A DNA stretch of 64,000 bases from Homarus americanus (lineage: Eukaryota; Arthropoda; Malacostraca; Decapoda; Nephropidae). Position 1 is the first letter of the stretch. Each line of letters opens with the position of its first letter. Under the pieces are notes generated by a model that was not told the DNA's origin, did no database searches, and saw only the letters and a program-made list of their open reading frames with translations. This document shows positions 43,375 to 54,177 of this stretch, in pieces. The position numbers and the translations under genes are program-made. The stretch lies in the NCBI RefSeq assembly GCF_018991925.1, contig NW_024722158.1, positions 150,716-214,715 on the forward strand, in the 5' to 3' direction.

Positions 43375-44538
43375 CTAAGAGAAAAAAAGTGGATACAATC
43401 TTAATATGTCGGCTATCTTGCCATTAGAGATGAAGTGTTGTACCATTTCACACACAGTGTGCTTGGACCTGTCCCTAAAAGGTTCTATCTTCACACAGTC
43501 GAGGACGTAGTGTTCAAGTGTGTGGCCATATGTATGGCCACACACTTTACATTTAGTCTTGTTTACATCTGTTTGAGGAACATACTGCCAAAGGTACTTA
43601 TATCCTAACCTTAATCTAGCGGTTACAACATCTTGTAATCTAGTGATCTTGTTACTTGCTCCATATACATGTTTCACTTGATACATCTCATCATGGTAAA
43701 CTATGGATCGACTAGTGCCTGTTTGCACTTGTCTACTTGCGTCAAATTCATCAATAAGTTCTTTCCTAATTACAGTTTTAAGGGTTCTTTTTGACAGACC
43801 CAAATTGTATTCAACGGTGTCTTTGTTAAACGCGAATTTGGCGAGGGCATCAACTCTGTCATGTTTTATGAGGCTTATGTGAGAGGGGATCCACAACAGT
43901 TTGACCCTGACACCCCGGTCAACAAGGCACGCATATTTGTGTCTGGTTTCAGAGACAAGAGCGTGACAACCTGAGTCGAGGGTGCCAAGGGCAAGTAGTG
44001 AGGATAGAGAGTCAGTGATGATGAGACTGTCAGTAACAGTGGTTTCAATGAATTTAATAGCTGTGAGTATGGCAACTAATTCAGTTTGTAGAGTGGATGC
44101 CCAGTTGTTAATTCTAACTCCTTTCTCAATTATATTACCGCCAGGTTGAGTCACAACAATAGCACTTCCAGCCCTCCCACAGGCGGTGTTAAGAGATCCA
44201 TCAGTGTAGATGGTCTGTGTGATATTATCATCAGTCTGTAGAGTGTGTATGTGTTCAAGAGCTCTCAATTTGGCAGTGTGTTGGAGATAAATGCTTTGTA
44301 TAATTAATTTTTTAGGCGGATACGTCGGTATTGTGATATCGAAGGGAACTGTCCGCCAGGGTGGCAGGAAGCGCTGTTGTGTCTCAACTTTGTACAGGTG
44401 GTCTAGTCCAAACATCTTCATATGTGTAGCTGTAGTTTGGATCCATTTAGACTCAGCAGTCCCATGGTTCATACATTCTAGCAATTTTAAGGAAACAATG
44501 TTATCAGGATCACCACGCAGAAGCCTCAGGGCTATCAT
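43375..44538 (-). pseudogene. LINE C ORF2, RNase H and zinc-knuckle part
   Basis: 387 codons without interruption, continuing the RT frame after the shift. All four carboxylate positions expected of RNase H appear to be present. The C-terminus carries CX2C..H..C. The open length suggests a recent insertion. Confidence 0.85.
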
Positions 44539-44579
44539 GAGGTTGACTTCAATTATTCTATCTTTAACACTGGGTACAC

Positions 44580-45512
44580 CTACAGTAGTTCTTTCCTCAT
44601 ATTAAGTACTTTAGTGCTCATGGGACATCCTAGGATAATTCTGATGGCTTTATTTTGCATTTTCTCGAGCTTTTCAACGCCTTTCCCGTCACGAATGACC
44701 AGGGCTGGTGCGTGGTAATCTATCAGAGATCTTATATAGCCTAGGTACATTGTTTTAACAATTCTAATATTAGCACCATAGTGTGGGCTGTACCCCGCTA
44801 CACTTCTAAGAGGTCTCAGTCTGTCAGTACATTGGCGGGTTAGCTGTTGTATGGCAGGTAGGGTACAAGGGACGGAGACACCAAGATATTTAAAAGAAGA
44901 AACATAGTCAATAGTGTTGTTACCTATCTTGAACTTGGCGGGGCCGCGTTTGCGGTTACCAGCTTGTTTGTTGAACACCTTAGTTTTCTCAGTGGAGATA
45001 ATAAGACCGAGGTTCTCACAGGCTGCGTATACATGGTTCAGGGTGGTTTGCATTTCACGATGAGTTTTAGTATGTATAAGAATATCATCAGCATAGCTGA
45101 TTGAGATATTGCTGGGGTTGTCTGGTATTAAATTTAATAATGCATTCATAAGAACATTGAACAAAGTGGGGCTAAGTACTCCACCTTGAGGGGTACCAAG
45201 TTGCATATCTTTAACTTCACTTTTGTAACCCTGAAACAGTGCAGCAGCCCTTCTGTTGGTTAGGTAACCACTTATCCAGTGTAACAGCCTACCTCCTATA
45301 TCCATTTTGGCTAGTTCGTACAATATCAGTTGCCTATTGGCAATATCAAATGCAGCTTTTAGGTCAAGAAATGTGGTGTATCTGTGCCTTTCATCACCAT
45401 GCACAGTTAGGAATGTGGTGATGCAATTATGTGCACCTTTACCATGGGTGAAGCCATTTATGTTAGGAGACATGTGTTCTCTGATTCTATATAAGAGTCT
45501 GCCAAGAACCAT
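44580..45512 (-). pseudogene. LINE C ORF2, RT part
   Basis: 310 codons of reverse transcriptase with an intact YADD and the thumb region (FKYLGVSVP...MYLGYIRSLIDYHAPAL). The real frame continues upstream of the first Met to about 45589, where the element is truncated. It ends at a TAG (44580-44582) created by a one-base shift. The downstream sequence continues in the next frame with VGVPSVKDRI. Confidence 0.85.
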
Positions 45513-46239
45513 CCTCTCAAAGGTTTTACACAGGCAGCTGGTTAGTGATATGGGACGAAAGGCATCAGGCTGTCCTGGTTTCGGTATTGAATTACTGCGC
45601 CTAGGTGTCTTTAGCCATCCTTTGTTATTTTGACCTCACTTCCACCGAACACCTCCATTGCCCGTTCATAATGTTCTGGCTTCACAACGAAATATCCTCG
45701 TAACAATAATCTACAGAAGACCCCACACTAGTGTAAGGAACTTTCTTCAACATACATTGCGAAGCTTGGACACTTGATCTTGATGTTGTGCAGTACGGCC
45801 TTGCGGTTAAGTATGTTGAATGCGTTTGAAGCCTCCACCAGGTTCCCTGCTGCTGCCCTGACATCATCCTTTACCACCTCCATTTTGCATTTCCGATGAT
45901 CCGCCTCAGCACTTCCCCCACCCCTGTAGGTCTACATCCTGGATTCTTATCCAGGCCGCCAGAGCCTGGAGGTGATGGCAGCAAGAAGATGCCAACTTTC
46001 TTGCAAGGACGGCAATGGCAGTGCAGAGATCACTTGCTACGGGGCCAAACTTGTTTGTGCTGAGGGTGACTCTCCAACCGTTTGCATTCAGACCTGAAGG
46101 GCCGGCTCCTCCTCGAGTCTTCAGTGCCTTTTTCCACACCATCTATCCTGTTATTTTCTCGAACAGGACAGCGTTTGGTGGGATATAGTCACCCTGGAAC
46201 CTGATGCCTTCTTCATCACTTGCAGGGGGATGTTTTTCT

Positions 46240-46293
<54 letters not shown>

Positions 46294-46350
46294 TAACTAT
46301 TATTATTATTATTATTATTATTATTATCATTAATATAATTATTATTATTA
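46240..46350 (+). repeat. (TAG)n and (ATT)n microsatellites
   Basis: About 17 TAG triplets (46241-46293) abut the 5' end of element B copy 2. ATT triplets with interruptions follow (46298-46350). Confidence 0.9.
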
Positions 46351-46424
46351 CACCCCCACCCCAGGCCCTGATGTGGGTCAGTGACCTGTACCCGGGTGGG
46401 CTGATACCCGTAAAAAAAAACTAA

Positions 46425-46510
46425 CATCACCAGACGAACCCGGGACCTGTACGTGGGAACAGGGTGTGTTACCACAGCAACACAACGATAGCCTTGGCCT
46501 ATGTTAAGCC
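46425..46510 (-). mobile_element. Possible tRNA-like SINE fragment
   Basis: On the - strand there is a GGT..ACC hairpin, a CCTGT/ACAGG stem with an 8-base loop, and cccgggttcg as a weak B box. It is too degenerate to assign an amino acid. Confidence 0.3.
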
Positions 46511-46574
46511 AGACTTCGTTGCATTTCACACAAAGCCTGGCTCCTTCGTCTTATTTTTAAGCAACGTGAACCTC

Positions 46575-46665
46575 CACCTGGGTTAGCCCGCGTCAGTTAT
46601 GTAGCTGCAGTAGCATCTACAGAATCCATCCACGCAGTAGTCCCAGGTTCGACACCTGATTGTAA
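46575..46665 (+). mobile_element. Possible tRNA-like SINE fragment
   Basis: An A-box-like TAGCTGCAGTAGC and a B-box-like GGTTCGACACC (about 46646-46656) are spaced roughly as in a tRNA promoter. No clean cloverleaf was found by eye. Confidence 0.3.
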
Positions 46666-46686
46666 GGATTGTATATTATGGTCCGC

Positions 46687-46790
<104 letters not shown>

Positions 46791-46913
46791 TTTTAGCTGT
46801 CTTTATTCAACATATCTTGAATAAAGACGAAAGCTAAGGTACTCCGTTGTTTCCATTTTCCCGTGTGATTTTATCAAGATTTATCTTATCCACGTTTTCA
46901 TTGTGGATTTACA

Positions 46914-47544
<631 letters not shown>

Positions 47545-47668
47545 GGAATATGAAAGAGGGAGGGAGAGGGGGAGAGAAAGAGAGAGGGGAAGAGAAAGAG
47601 AAAGGGGGAGAGAAAGAGAGAGGGGGAGAGAAAGAGAGAGGGGGAGAGAAAAAGAGAGGGGGAGAATA
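47545..47668 (+). repeat. Purine repeat (gggggagagaaagagaga)
   Basis: Six to seven imperfect 18-bp purine units. The antisense SPSLFLSPSLF frame is an artefact. Confidence 0.9.
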
Positions 47669-47734
47669 ATTGGGAAGTAAAGAGACTGTCACAATTCGTC
47701 ATCAACACAAGCAAGTGGACATCACAGTTCTTGA

Positions 47735-50086
47735 TAATGTGTGTGTTACTGGTGATAGTGATGGTGTGTGTTACTGGTGATAGTGATGGTGTGTGTTACT
47801 GGTGATAGTGATGGTGTGTGTTACTGGTGATAGTGATGGTGTGTGTTACTGGTGATAATGATGGTGTGTGTTACTGGTGATAATGATGGTGTGTGTTACT
47901 GGTGATAATGATGGTGTGTGTTACTGGTGATAGTGATGGTGTGTGTTACTGTTGATAATGATAGTGTGTGTTACTGGTGAGGATGATGGTGTGTGTTACT
48001 GTTGATAATGATGGTGTGTGTGTGTTGGTGAGGATGATGGTGTGTGTTACTGTTGATAATGATGGTGTGTGTTACTGTTGATAATGATGGTGTGTGTTAC
48101 TGGTGATAATGGTGGTGTGTGTTACTGTTGATAATGATGGTGTGTGTTACTGTTGGGGATGATGGTGTGTTACTGTTGATAATGATGGTGTGTGTGTTAC
48201 TGGTGATAGTGATGGTGTGTGTTACTGGTGAGGATGATGGTGTGTGTTACTGGTGAGAATGATGGTGTGTGTTACTGTTGATGATGATGGTGTGTGTTAC
48301 TGTTGATAATGATGGTGGGTGTTACTGGTGATAATGATGGTGTGTGTTACTGTTGATAATGATGGTGTGTGTTACTGGTGAGGATGATGGTGTGTGTTAC
48401 TGGTGATAATGATGGTGTGTGTTACTGTTGATAAAGATGGTGTGTGTTACTGGTGGTAATGATGGTGTGTGTTACTGGTGAGGATGATGGTGTGTGTTAC
48501 TGTTGATAATGATGGTGTGTGTTACTGGTGATAGTGATGGTGTGTGTTACTGTTGAGAGTGATGGTGTGTGTTACTGGTGATAGTGATGGTGTGTGTTAC
48601 TGTTGATAATGATGGTGTGTGTTACTGTTGATAATGATGGTGTGTGTTACTGTTGATAGTGATGGTGTGTGTTACTGTTGATAATGATGGTGTGTGTTAC
48701 TGGTGAGGATGATGGTGTGTGTTACTGGTGAGGATGATGGTGTGTGTTACTGTTGAGGATGATGGTGTGTGTTACTGTTGATAATGATGGTGTGTGTTAC
48801 TGTTGAGGATGATGGTGTGTGTTACTGTTGAGGATGATGGTGTGTGTTACTGGTGAGGATGATGGTGTGTGTTACTGTTGATAATGATGGTGTGTGTTAC
48901 TGGTGATAATGATGGTGTGTGTTACTGGTGATAATGGTGGTGTGTGTTACTGTTGATAATGATGGTGTGTGTTACTGTTGATAATGATGGTGTGTGTTAC
49001 TGGTGAGGATGATGGTGTGTGTTACTGGTGAGAGTGATGGTGTATGTTACTGTTGATAATGATGGTGTGTGTTACTGTTGAGGATGATGGTGTGTGTTAC
49101 TGTTGATAGTGATGGTGTGTGTTACTGTTGAGGATGATGGTGTGTGTTACTGTTGATAATGATGGTGTGTGTTACTGTTGAGGATGATGGTGTGTGTTAC
49201 TGTTGATAATGATGGTGTGTGTTACTGGTGAGGATGATGGTGAGTGTTACTGTTGATAATGATGGTGTGTGTTACTGTTGAGGATGATGGTGTGTGTTAC
49301 TGTTGATAATGATGGTGTGTGTTACTGGTGATAATGATGGTGTGTGTTACTGGGTGGGGATGATGGTGTGTGTTACTGGTGGGGATGATGATGGTGTGTG
49401 TTACTGTTGATAATGATGGTGGGTGTTACTGGTGATAATGATGGTGTGTGTTACTGTTGATAATGATGGTGTGTGTTACTGGTGAGGATGATGGTGTGTG
49501 TTACTGGTGATAATGATGGTGTGTGTTACTGTTGATAAAGATGGTGTGTGTTACTGGTGGTAATGATGGTGTGTGTTACTGGTGAGGATGATGGTGTGTG
49601 TTACTGTTGATAATGATGGTGTGTGTTACTGGTGATAGTGATGGTGTGTGTTACTGTTGAGAGTGATGGTGTGTGTTACTGGTGATAGTGATGGTGTGTG
49701 TTACTGTTGATAATGATGGTGTGTGTTACTGTTGATAATGATGGTGTGTGTTACTGTTGATAGTGATGGTGTGTGTTACTGTTGATAATGATGGTGTGTG
49801 TTACTGGTGAGGATGATGGTGTGTGTTACTGGTGAGGATGATGGTGTGTGTTACTGTTGAGGATGATGGTGTGTGTTACTGTTGATAATGATGGTGTGTG
49901 TTACTGTTGAGGATGATGGTGTGTGTTACTGTTGAGGATGATGGTGTGTGTTACTGGTGAGGATGATGGTGTGTGTTACTGTTGATAATGATGGTGTGTG
50001 TTACTGTTGATAATGATGGTGTGTGTTACTGGTGATAATGGTGGTGTGTGTTACTGTTGATAATGATGGTGTGTGTTACTGTTGAT
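47735..50086 (+). repeat. 25-bp minisatellite (ttactgttgataatgatggt)
   Basis: About 94 units of 25 bp with gataat, gaggat and gatagt variants. A block of at least 670 bp starting at 48311 recurs nearly identically at an offset of 1104 bp (from 49415) and runs to the gap. Confidence 0.95.
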
Positions 50087-50186
50087 NNNNNNNNNNNNNN
50101 NNNNNNNNNNNNNNNNNNNNNNNNNNNNNNNNNNNNNNNNNNNNNNNNNNNNNNNNNNNNNNNNNNNNNNNNNNNNNNNNNNNNNN
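50087..50186. other. Assembly gap (100 N)
   Basis: Exactly 100 N separate the 25-bp array from LINE A copy 2. This is probably a fixed-size scaffold gap, so the true distance and the end of the array are unknown. Confidence 0.98.
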
Positions 50187-53100
50187 TAGTTATTACGTAT
50201 TGCTTTGGCTCTCTCTTCATCAGTGCATACCCCAACACTGATGCAGAGGATGACATCAAGGAGGCCTTTATGCCGACCTCGACAGAGTGCTAACCTCACC
50301 CCCAGAGAAACAAGTTGTGCTCCTTGGTGACTTCCCAATGCCAGAATCTGACAGAGATGACAGGAACCATGGGAAAACAGAATGGGCAAGTGTAATCCCA
50401 ACGGCCTACTCCCCCTCAACAAGTGTGCTGCACACAACCCCACTATCACCAATACCTTGTTTAGCAGGCCGACGTTCAAGGGTTCGGGCAACACCCACGA
50501 TCCAAACATCAATCTCACGACTACATCAGTGTCAGTGAAAGAGATCGCCGAGATGTCCTCATCAATCTGCTGCAACATGGCTCAGACCACTGTGACAAAG
50601 ATCACTGTCGCCAGAGCCAAACCTCCCTTCACTTGCCCCAAAACGGAGAAGGCAACAAGCCTCCCGAAGAGGTTTTAACACTTAGCGACTGGAGGATCCA
50701 GTCAGAACGTTCTTTTCATGGAGCTACTCAACGATGGGCTAATAAAACAACCCAACAACAAACAAATTAAATCATTGTGCAGAATGGGGTGTCCTCAACG
50801 CTGTCATCACAAAAACCTGCAGCAAAGAGGTTGGAGTAATCGTATTTGAAACTGTATTGAAAAGCTATCAGTTAATTGAAATTATAATTGTAATGTAGAT
50901 GATAATCATGTAATTGTAATTTAATTGTAATTGTAAACTCAGTCCCCTGATTAAATTTTTCAAATCACAGCCAACATGACCATGGTCATTCCACTACCAC
51001 CCATGATGTCGCTGCACTTGGGAGAGTGTAAAGGTGGAGGCAACAGACGCTTTTACTTTTCCCCAGTTACTTGGAAGTTTTGGTTATTTTACTCAGGTTT
51101 GCACCTCAATATGTACTGTGGCGTTGATTGTAGCACTTTGTAAATACACATGGATGTAACGTTGCAATATCAAGATTTGCCGAGGTTTTGCTGCCACAAG
51201 ACCCTCACAGATTCAAAGAAAATACCAAAATTGGTTGATAAAAAATCCAGAAAATCAACGTACTCATCGATGCTACAATGTAAAGAACAAACAGTCAAAA
51301 TTAAAAGCATGTGAAATACAAAACTTGCAGATCAAGATGTGCGAATTTTTCAATTCACTAAACCTTTTCATGGACGACAGCACATGGCACACCTCCCCCT
51401 CCGCTCATCTGATGGTAACTCCTAATTGAAGATGAAGAACGCAACCGTCACCACTGGAAAGAGCACTACCATTTGCTCCTCAACCAAAACACTGATGAGG
51501 ATGTCCTTACTATCCAATAGGTCCCCAGCATCAAAAGCTGATCCATCTCAGCTATCCTCCATCCCGGACGAGGTACCCAGTTCATCAAACAGTTGAGAAT
51601 AACAATGCCTGGAGCCTGAGGGAATCCGGCCGAGATGTACAAGGTAGGAGGAACCCTGCTTACCAGCCGCCTCCTGTAGAATATGTGGGAAATGGAGGAA
51701 ACCCCAATCTCTTAAAGACGCCTCCATCATCAAATATTTATAAGAACAAGGGAGACCGGTCAGACTGTGTAACCATCACGATCTCGCTGCTGCCTGTAGC
51801 TGGCAAGATTAGCGCCCGAGTCCTCCTCAACTGACTTCTTTCTGAGGCGGAAAACTTCCTCCCAGAATCTCAATGTATTTTGGACCATCACGTGGCACCA
51901 CTGACATGATCTTTGCTGCCCGCCAGATACAGAGAACAGCGTCGTGCCCTGTACATGGCCTCTTATTTACCTAACCAAGGCCTTCGAATCAGTCAACAGG
52001 TTAGCCTCAGGCAGACGCTCAGCCGTTTTGGCTACCAAAAAGTCATACCATTGTAAGATAACCTCACGATAGCATGAACGGCAGTCTCCTGCCAATGACA
52101 CCCAGTCTGAGTTCTTCTCCATCCAAACGGGATAAACCAAGGATGTAGTGGCACCAACTCTTCCATTTTCTTGAGTGCCTCTTACTCGTGCAGTGCCATT
52201 TTAGCTTAAGGGGTGACAATCAGTACCGGATGAAGGATCTTTTTCAACTAAGAGGACTCCAGGCAGGAACAACAAAGGTGTCAGCAGCTTCCATTACTGA
52301 ACTTCAGTATGCAGACGACCTCACCCTTGTCGCCCATACTGAATGCGACCTACAGGAGATTCCTAAACACCTACGCAGATGCGTATGCACTTTGGCCTTA
52401 AGGTGAATGTACGTAAGACTCAGATTCTCTTTCAGCCTGCCCCAGGTTCAGCCACAACTCCACCATCCATCCAGCTTAATGGTACTACACTCTCTAATGC
52501 TACCCACTTTCAGTATCTGCACTCCCACCTGTCGACCTCCGTAGACATCAATGAAGAGATTCATCATCGGATAAACTGTGCACCTCAAGCCTTTGGTGAG
52601 ACTTCTGACCTGTGTCTTCAGCTGTGGAGCTGAAATTATCGACAAAATTGCACGTATATCGAGCAGTGGTCCTCCCCACCTGCTATGGCACCGAGCCAGG
52701 GTTACATACCTCAAGGCACTTGAAAACTTCACCAACATAGTCTACGTTCCAGCTCTGAAATTCGCAGAGACCAACTGTAGAGCATCGAGGCTACCATTAT
52801 CCATGAACAACTACGTTGCACTGGCCATGTTACCGCATGGAAACAGAACTGTCAAAGCAGCTATTTTGCAGTCACCTAACGAATAGTAAATGTGTTGGCG
52901 GGCAACTGAAAAGGTACAGACAGTCTTGAGAAAAACCTAAAAATTCAAAATGACCTGCCCACCTGGGATTCGATCACTCCACACTATAACGCTTGAGAGG
53001 AGCACCACACGAGAAATGTGTCAATACTCACGAGTTATCCCGACTACAGACAAGCGCCGGAAAGACGCTGCTGCCGCCTCCTGCACTAGATGAAGCCCCC

Positions 53101-53260
53101 ACATGCAACATCCGTGATCGACCCTGCCGGTCCCGTATCGGCCTCTTAGTCACCTCAGAACTCCACCAACCTAGGTGACAGCCTTAATGATTCATATCAT
53201 TGTAAGCATACTGGATGATCTAACCAAACCCGATTCCGAACAACAAAAATAGTAGTAGTA
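50187..53260 (+). mobile_element. LINE A copy 2: endonuclease plus RT relic
   Basis: On the + strand there are APE-type endonuclease pieces (KEAFMP.LDRVLTSPPEKQVVLLGDF near 50260-50340, and GKCNPNGLLPLNKCAAHNPTITNTLF near 50380-50460). The FFNSL..MDDSTW linker lies near 51340-51390. RT blocks follow: DRSDC and LLPVAGKI near 51750-51810, PESQC near 51865, TKAFESVN near 51975, LQYADD (52308-52319), VNVRKTQILFQPAP and FQYLHSHLS near 52400-52540. Frameshifts and stops are frequent. About 350 bases near 50825-51175 do not fit the element and look inserted. It ends near a short (TAG)n tail at 53248-53260. Same family as 1908-3470. Confidence 0.85.
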
Positions 53261-53384
53261 GAATGGTAGTTTGGGTCCAGATTAGGTGTGATTATCAGAA
53301 GTAAGTGTCAGAGTGGCACAGAGGGTGTGTGGGTATATTAAATGATGGTGGCACAGATATCCAGATATGGTGTGCACAGATAAG

Positions 53385-54012
53385 ACCAGAGTGTCAGAGG
53401 TGTGTGACGTGTGTGGGTGGCCAGAGGTGTGTGGGTGACCAGAGGGGTACAGAGGTGTGTGGGGTGACCAGAGGTGTGGGGTGGCAGAGGTGGTGGCCAG
53501 AGGTGTGTGGGTGACAAGAGGTGTGTGGGTGGCCAGAGGTGTGTGGGTACAGAGGTGTGTGGGTGACCAGAGGTGTGGGGTGGCCAGGAGGTGTGTGGGA
53601 CGTGACCAGAGGTGTGGTGGCCAGAGGTGGGTGGCCAGAGGTGGGTGACCAGAGGTGTGGGTGACTCAGGTGTGGGTGACCAGAGGTGTGTGGTGGGAGG
53701 TGTGTGGGTGACCAGAGGTGTGTGGGTGACCAGAGGTGTGTGGGTACAGAGGGGTGACCAGAGGTGTGTGGGGTGACCAGAGGTGGGGTGACCAGAGGGG
53801 TACAGAGGTGTGTGGGTGGCCAGAGGTGTGTGTGTGGGTGACCAGGAGGGTGTGTGGGTGGCCAGAGTGTGGGTACAGGAGGTGTGTGGGTGACCAGAGG
53901 TGTGTGGGTACAGAGGTGTGTGTGGGTACAGAGGTGTGGGTGACCAGAGGTGTGTGGGTGACCAGAGGTGGCCAGAGGTGTGTGGGTGGCCAGAGGTGGG
54001 TGGCCAGAAGAC
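53385..54012 (+). repeat. 18-bp G-rich minisatellite (tgaccagaggtgtgtggg)
   Basis: About 34 units of 17-20 bp in three alternating forms: tgaccagag, tggccagag and tacagag, each followed by gtgtgtggg. Many small indels. Frames on both strands are artefacts. Confidence 0.9.
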
Positions 54013-54177
54013 ACGGCCACCCAAAGAAGAGTCGTGGTGTGTGTGTGTGTAGAGATTAATAATGAATGCTATAATAGAAATTAGTTGTCGGCAGAATGTC
54101 TTCACACACACACACACACAAGGAGGAGGAGTACGCCAAAGCATCGAACGAGTCTGGCCTAAGATCCAACTTAAAGG
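54013..54177 (+). other. Spacer between G-rich and C-rich arrays
   Basis: A short unique core (54056-54103) is bounded by a GT tract on the left (54037-54051) and a CA tract on the right (54104-54120). This gives the spacer an inverted-repeat outline. Confidence 0.7.

Larger units (their letters stand above)
43045..45589 (-). mobile_element. LINE C: RT plus RNase H non-LTR retrotransposon nested in element B
   Basis: The element is 5'-truncated within the RT at KPGQPDAFRPISL (about 45589). The first long frame (45512-44580) has FLDLKAAFD, GTPQGGVLSPTLFN and YADD (45084-45095). The second (44538-43375, open upstream to about 44575) has an RNase H domain: YTDGS with Asp at residue 113, Glu 153 in ELVAI, Asp 176 in TDSLSS, and WIPSH...DRVDALAK. 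It ends with a CKVCG..H..C zinc-binding motif. A single-base frameshift near 44580 separates the two frames. The 3' UTR ends in a caaaatcaaaatca tail at about 43045-43056. The RT plus RNase H layout fits the I group of LINEs. Confidence 0.9.
41646..46236 (-). mobile_element. Element B copy 2: longer RT element, split by LINE C
   Basis: On the - strand the 5' part is HPPASDEEG..FQGDYIPPNAVLFEKI (46225-46145), KKALKTRGGAGPSGLNANGWR (46140-46070) and the LVEASNAFN.LNRKAVLHNI region (45850-45750). It continues to VKPEHYERAMEVF (45690-45640). LINE C interrupts it (45589-43045). The element resumes at LPPRLGGMGLTNPEE (42790-42725). Next is a cysteine/histidine segment, PSQC..GSSYDADHAMVCKKGGF..RHDE (42420-42340), and an acidic NEARVDVSVRGFW..FFDIRIF block (42215-42130) that could be a PD-(D/E)XK-type nuclease. 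It ends with the ARCFYARL block (about 41990-41910). The YADD region is absent and frameshifts are many, so it is dead. Confidence 0.75.
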
